Assembly (NCBI RefSeq): GCF_003939025.1
Contig: NZ_RQIH01000008.1
Coordinates: forward strand, 248,001 to 312,000
From: Rhizobium sophoriradicis
GTDB taxonomy: Bacteria; Pseudomonadota; Alphaproteobacteria; Rhizobiales; Rhizobiaceae
Direction: 5' to 3'
Length of the DNA stretch: 64,000 nucleotides
Shown: positions 60,919 through 64,000 of the stretch, piece by piece
Layout of the letters: the number at the start of each line of letters is the position of its first letter
Numbering within the stretch: the first letter of the stretch is position 1
Notes under the pieces: model-generated
Told to the model about the DNA's origin: nothing
Database searches by the model: none
What the model saw: the letters and a program-made list of their open reading frames with translations, nothing else
Position numbers and translations under genes: made by a program

Positions 60919-61035
60919 AGAGCATGATGCCGAAAAGTGTGAGCGGTTTTCGGACGACATCATGCTCTAACTCTTTAATTTAGAACAGGATGCAGATTTT
61001 AGGCCGACCGGGCCTAAAATCTGCATCCTGTTCTA
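60919..61035. repeat. RIME-like element with perfect 25-bp terminal hairpin
   Basis: The first palindrome has arms AGAGCATGATG (60919-60929) and CATCATGCTCT (60958-60968) with inner arms CCGAAAA and TTTTCGG. The second has perfect 25-bp arms (60981-61005 and 61011-61035) around a 5-nt loop GACCG. The core AAAAGTGTG-AGCGGTTTT is shared with the element at 21979-22082. It lies 13 nt after the stop of the preceding gene. Confidence 0.85.
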
Positions 61036-61102
61036 GGCTGAAAGAGCGCCATCTTCTCGCCGAAGTGTTTGTGCCATCTTACTGTCTGGAAGGGAGATGA
61101 AC

Positions 61103-61354
61103 ATGGCTGGACATGACGACCGCTATGTCGAGATCACGACGCGTCTTCGCTCGATGCGGTCGTTCTGCGACTTCCTCTCACAGGGTGGAACCGTCCGCGT
61201 CGCCTTGTCGGACGGTGGACCCTACAAGGACGTCACCGCCATTCTGCTGGAGCGGAATCGCCGGGAGGCGGAAGCGCTCGCCCGCACCCGCAGGCAGCTT
61301 TATCCCGACCTCGCGGACGAAGATGTGACGCCGCCGCTCTACAGCCGTCACTGA
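61103..61354 (+). CDS. Small hypothetical protein (83 residues)
   Basis: The sequence MAGHDDRYVEITTRLRSMRS continues SQGGTVRVALSDGGPYKDVT and ends DLADEDVTPPLYSRH. It is soluble, with a helical second half rich in Arg and Glu. GGGAG lies 6 nt before the ATG at 61103; the ATG at 61097 would overlap the ribosome-binding site. No family is recognised. It converges with the endonuclease-like gene. Confidence 0.7.
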   Translation: MAGHDDRYVEITTRLRSMRSFCDFLSQGGTVRVALSDGGPYKDVTAILLERNRREAEALARTRRQLYPDLADEDVTPPLYSRH

Positions 61355-61429
61355 CCCTCCAAGCAGCGGCTACGCCACGCCCGTTCGTTTCCTCCCGCGG
61401 GAACTGATCGATCAGTTGCAGAAGTGTCC

Positions 61430-62158
61430 TCAAGCGAAACTGATTTCGGCAAAGAGAGGGAGATGGTCCGAGGCGACCCTCGTCAGGCGATTTTGCAGGA
61501 CAGTGGCTCTTTGGACGACCAGGTCGTCGGTGACGAAGATGTGGTCGAGGCGCATCAGCGGGTAGCGGGAGGGAAAGGTCGCTCTTGGTGCGGCCTTGCC
61601 TCCAAGCAGGGCGTCCTTCAATGACCGCGTGGCAAGCCGGTACGTCGCCGATGACGGAATGGCATTGAAATCGCCACAGAGAATGCAGGGAAGAGGTTCG
61701 TCCTTGGTGCCGCGCAGCCAGCCCGAATTCAAGAGCGTCGTCATCTGCCGGATGCGGTCGCGCCCGCGAAGGCCGAGATGAGTGTTGACGACCAGCAGCT
61801 TCCTGTCGCCGACCAGGACTTCGACCGAAAGCGCGCCGCGCTGTTCGCCGATCGATGGCAGCGGACCGGCCTTGACCGCAGCGGTCGGCAGCGCCGTGAT
61901 GATCGCATCGCCATATTGTTCTTCGGCAACCGATAGCGCCGGATGAAAATGAGCCTGCATCTTCAGCAGCGAGGCGATGAGGTGTGCCTGATCGACGCCG
62001 CCGGTCCTCCGTCTCAGAACATCGACCTCCTGCAGAGCGATGATATCGGCTCCAGCCTCGGCGATGACCGAGGCGATGCGGCCGGGGTCGAGCTTCCGGT
62101 CGTTGCCGATGCAGCTGTGCACGTTATAGGTCAGGAGTTTGATCGATTTATCCGGCAT
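61430..62158 (-). CDS. Endonuclease/exonuclease/phosphatase-family protein (YbhP-like)
   Basis: This 242-residue protein shows the family motifs: LTYNVHSCIG (N-terminal Asn), IIALQEVDVLRR (metal-binding Glu), VVNTHLGL, ILCGDFNAIPSS and the final RVASDHLPLFAEI (Asp-His). The family includes DNases and phospholipid or inositol phosphatases. The frame is open to 62449, but similarity starts at MPDKSIKLLTYNVH, so the ATG at 62158 is chosen. It is divergent from the YbhN-like gene across a two-way EcfG-type promoter. E. coli carries the same trio as ybhP-clsB-ybhN, which suggests a phospholipid-related role. Confidence 0.88.
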   Translation of the reverse strand: MPDKSIKLLTYNVHSCIGNDRKLDPGRIASVIAEAGADIIALQEVDVLRRRTGGVDQAHLIASLLKMQAHFHPALSVAEEQYGDAIITALPTAAVKAGPLPSIGEQRGALSVEVLVGDRKLLVVNTHLGLRGRDRIRQMTTLLNSGWLRGTKDEPLPCILCGDFNAIPSSATYRLATRSLKDALLGGKAAPRATFPSRYPLMRLDHIFVTDDLVVQRATVLQNRLTRVASDHLPLFAEISFA

Positions 62159-62210
62159 AGACCCGCTCAAGCTGGTCTCCCCACAAGAGACAGGACTCGT
62201 ACTCCGGTGG

Positions 62211-62237
62211 GGAACACAAAACTCTTTTGATCGTTCC
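62211..62237. promoter_or_regulatory. Overlapping divergent EcfG-type promoter pair
   Basis: On the + strand GGAAC (62211-62215)-N16-CGTT (62232-62235) matches the consensus perfectly. On the - strand GGAAC (62237-62233)-N16-TGTT (62216-62213) matches with one change. The two share the same 27 bp and point to the YbhN-like gene (+) and the endonuclease-like gene (-), with start codons 46 and 55 nt away. Confidence 0.65.
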
Positions 62238-62280
62238 AGATGATCGAGCCATGCGCTCGCACTTCGAAAACGGACAATCG

Positions 62281-63243
62281 ATGAGTCTGAAAAAGGTAAT
62301 CTGGAAAGGACTGCTCGTTGCCGCCCTTTGTATCGCGGGCTTTCTTCTCTATCGGATCTTCCGCCAGTACAGCCTGGAGCAGGTCGTTCAATCGGTCCGC
62401 AGCATACCCTTTGCGACCTTTTGCACAGCACTTCTGTTTGCGGCGGCATCCTATCTGTGCCTGAGCTGTTTCGACTATCTGGCGATCCGCTCGCTCGGCA
62501 AATCCCTGCCTTACCGGAAGATCGTGCTCGCCTCCTTCATCAGCCTTTCGCTCGGCCACAATATCGGATTTGCGGGGCTGAGCAGCGGCGCCTTCCGCTA
62601 TCGTTTCTATTCCCGCTGGGGCCTGAGGGCCGAGGACGTGGCGAAGATTATCCTGTTCTGCGGCGTCACCGTCGGCCTTGGCTTGATCACACTCGGTGGC
62701 CTTGCCCTGATCGTCAATCCCGGCGATGCCGCGCGTCTGCTGCGCATCGACCCAGCGAGCACTCGGCTATTCGGTCTGCTAGCGCTGGCCGTGCCGGTCG
62801 TCTATGCCGGGCTGGCGTTTTTTATCCGCCGCCGGCTGCGGCTCTGGCGCTGGTCGTTGCAGCTGCCGCGATTTTCGATCGCGGTCGCCCAGGTCGGTGT
62901 CGGGACGATCAATTTCACGCTGGTGTCCGCCTGCCTGCACCAGATGCTCACGGTCTTCGGCGACGTTGCCTTCTTCAGGTCGGTTACGGCCTACGTGCTC
63001 GCTAATTCCGCGATCCTGGCGACGCATGTCCCGGGCGGTCTCGGCGTACTCGAGGCGACCGTCTCCTATGCCGTGCCGCAGGAGGCATCGATCGGCGCGC
63101 TGATTGCATTCCGCTGCGCCTATTTCTTCATTCCGCTGGCGCTCGGCACCACGCTTCTCATCGTCAGCGAAGTGATCTTCCGGCGCCGGTTACGCGGGGC
63201 GGATCAGGAGACGGAAGAGCGCGCCGAGGCCCAGTCGATCTAG
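62281..63243 (+). CDS. YbhN/UPF0104-type membrane protein (lysylphosphatidylglycerol-synthase TM-like)
   Basis: This 320-residue inner-membrane protein has about eight hydrophobic segments (for example LLVAALCIAGFLLYRIF, CTALLFAAASYLCLSC, ILATHVPGGLGVLEATV). The conserved late motif HVPGGLGVLE is typical of the UPF0104/MprF flippase-like domain. Length equals E. coli YbhN. Starts at 62227 and 62251 are less likely: the EcfG-type -10 ends at 62235, so the transcript should begin near 62242, and MSLKKVIWKGLLV at 62281 is a natural N-terminus. Lipid handling or transbilayer movement is a family inference. It overlaps the convergent phospholipase-D-like gene by 54 nt. Confidence 0.88.
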   Translation: MSLKKVIWKGLLVAALCIAGFLLYRIFRQYSLEQVVQSVRSIPFATFCTALLFAAASYLCLSCFDYLAIRSLGKSLPYRKIVLASFISLSLGHNIGFAGLSSGAFRYRFYSRWGLRAEDVAKIILFCGVTVGLGLITLGGLALIVNPGDAARLLRIDPASTRLFGLLALAVPVVYAGLAFFIRRRLRLWRWSLQLPRFSIAVAQVGVGTINFTLVSACLHQMLTVFGDVAFFRSVTAYVLANSAILATHVPGGLGVLEATVSYAVPQEASIGALIAFRCAYFFIPLALGTTLLIVSEVIFRRRLRGADQETEERAEAQSI

Positions 63244-64000
63244 GAGCCCCAATGGCCGCGCCGGGTCGAAGAGCGCGGTGCCCCTGATCGGCGAAATACT
63301 GCCCGAGAGATCGACGGCAAATTCCCGCAAGCCCCGAGGCCCATCATTGAGCTTGTCGACTGCTTGGATGATCGAGCCGCTCTGCGCATAGGCTGCGGCA
63401 AAGGTCTCCGTGGTCGTTCCGAGATATTCGGCCAGCAGATGGTGGCGCAGTTCCGCGATTGCGCCGCGATGCTCGTCATTGCCGGCCTCGAGAAGCATGT
63501 CGCATTCCGAATCCAATCCCTCCGAACGGTTATTGAGATTGGAGGAGCCGATGCGGATCAGTTCGTCGTCGGCAATGATCAGCTTGGAATGGATGAGCAC
63601 CTCCACCCCGTCGGCCTTCCTCGGCTCTGACGCCCCGGGCACTGGCGGCCCGGGCACGACGGGGAAATAGACCCTGAACCGGTCGGCACGATCGGCGCGC
63701 TTGAGGCGGCGGATGACGCGGTCGCGATTGCCGCCCATGAAGAGCTTTTCGATCAGGCCATGGGAAAGACGTGTGCAGATGACGACGATCTCGGGGCCAT
63801 CTTCCTCCTGCAGCCGCGCGGCGAGGGCGTCAGCGACGCGGAAGGAGGCAAGATATTGCGCTTCGATGTAAAGCTGCCGCCGTGCCCGGGCGATGATATC
63901 GAGAGTCGAGGCGATGCCATCGCTGATTCCGGCGCGGAAAGTGGTCGCCGGCTCCGTCAGCACGAAGCTCACGGGGATCTGCTTCAGCGAAACGGCAACA
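63190..64000 (-). CDS. Phospholipase D-like protein, cardiolipin synthase type (ClsB-like), 5' end cut by window
   Basis: The frame is open to the right edge without a stop, and the visible 270 residues are the second half of a PLD-family protein of about 500 residues. The HKD motif is complete (IHSKLIIADDELIRIGSSNL), and TLDIIARARRQLYIEAQYLA begins the second PLD domain. The GTG at 63972 is internal and should not be taken as the start. The stop lies inside the convergent YbhN-like gene (54-nt overlap). With the YbhP- and YbhN-like neighbours this completes the ybhP-clsB-ybhN set; ClsB in E. coli makes cardiolipin and can make phosphatidylglycerol. Confidence 0.87.
   Translation of the reverse strand, partial: VAVSLKQIPVSFVLTEPATTFRAGISDGIASTLDIIARARRQLYIEAQYLASFRVADALAARLQEEDGPEIVVICTRLSHGLIEKLFMGGNRDRVIRRLKRADRADRFRVYFPVVPGPPVPGASEPRKADGVEVLIHSKLIIADDELIRIGSSNLNNRSEGLDSECDMLLEAGNDEHRGAIAELRHHLLAEYLGTTTETFAAAYAQSGSIIQAVDKLNDGPRGLREFAVDLSGSISPIRGTALFDPARPLGLLDRLGLGALFRLLIRPA

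Overview
The window reads as a chromosome or megaplasmid segment of a Rhizobium-type alphaproteobacterium (R. leguminosarum/etli group is the best guess). The grounds are high GC with strong third-position bias, many ABC sugar and metal importers, the rhizobial GlgE/TreS-Mak/GlgB set, a SitABCD manganese importer, two RIME-like palindromic intergenic elements, and several promoters of the alphaproteobacterial general-stress (EcfG) type. I see no rRNA or tRNA genes, no CRISPR array, no insertion sequence and no prophage.

Layout. 0-5.3 kb: the end of a pectin/rhamnogalacturonan operon (GH105 hydrolase, GH28 polygalacturonase, ABC ATPase, two permeases). 5.5-9.7 kb: four transcription factors (ROK, AraC, LacI, TetR). 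9.8-15 kb: an RND efflux operon with two membrane fusion proteins, divergent from tetR across a shared operator. 15.2-24 kb: mixed housekeeping genes (lipoprotein hydrolase, NCS1 permease, chemoreceptor, DUF4272 protein, CorA, kinase-like phosphotransferase, metallo-beta-lactamase fold hydrolase). 24.2-32.9 kb: glgE, treS-mak fusion and glgB, the trehalose-to-glucan pathway. 32.9-36.4 kb: aminotransferase plus a ThDP enzyme with a divergent Lrp regulator. 36.4-42.9 kb: iron-complex ABC importer and sitABCD. 43.1-44.8 kb: an alpha/beta hydrolase and two small proteins. 45-53 kb: a giant soluble poly-HAMP hybrid histidine kinase and a second soluble hybrid kinase. 53-53.7 kb: a small AT-rich insert. 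54-57.7 kb: treZ and malQ. 57.7-61.4 kb: nine or ten small stress-type proteins, three of them hydrophilin-like. 61.4-64 kb: endonuclease/phosphatase-family protein, YbhN-like membrane protein and a phospholipase-D/cardiolipin synthase-like protein, the ybhP-ybhN-clsB gene set.

How it fits together. The strongest theme is stress and desiccation physiology. Trehalose and glucan enzymes, hydrophilin-like peptides and membrane-lipid genes sit near matches to the EcfG promoter pattern GGAAC-N16/17-(C)GTT. I found such matches before glgE, before the 150-residue protein at 44.8 kb, before the hydrophilin-like trio, before the gene at 60.4 kb (one mismatch), and as one overlapping two-way element between the endonuclease-like and ybhN-like genes. 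The poly-HAMP kinase pair lies in the middle and could be an osmotic or cell-envelope stress sensor, which is inference. Start sites were chosen by ribosome-binding sites and overlaps, and often differ from the longest open frame.
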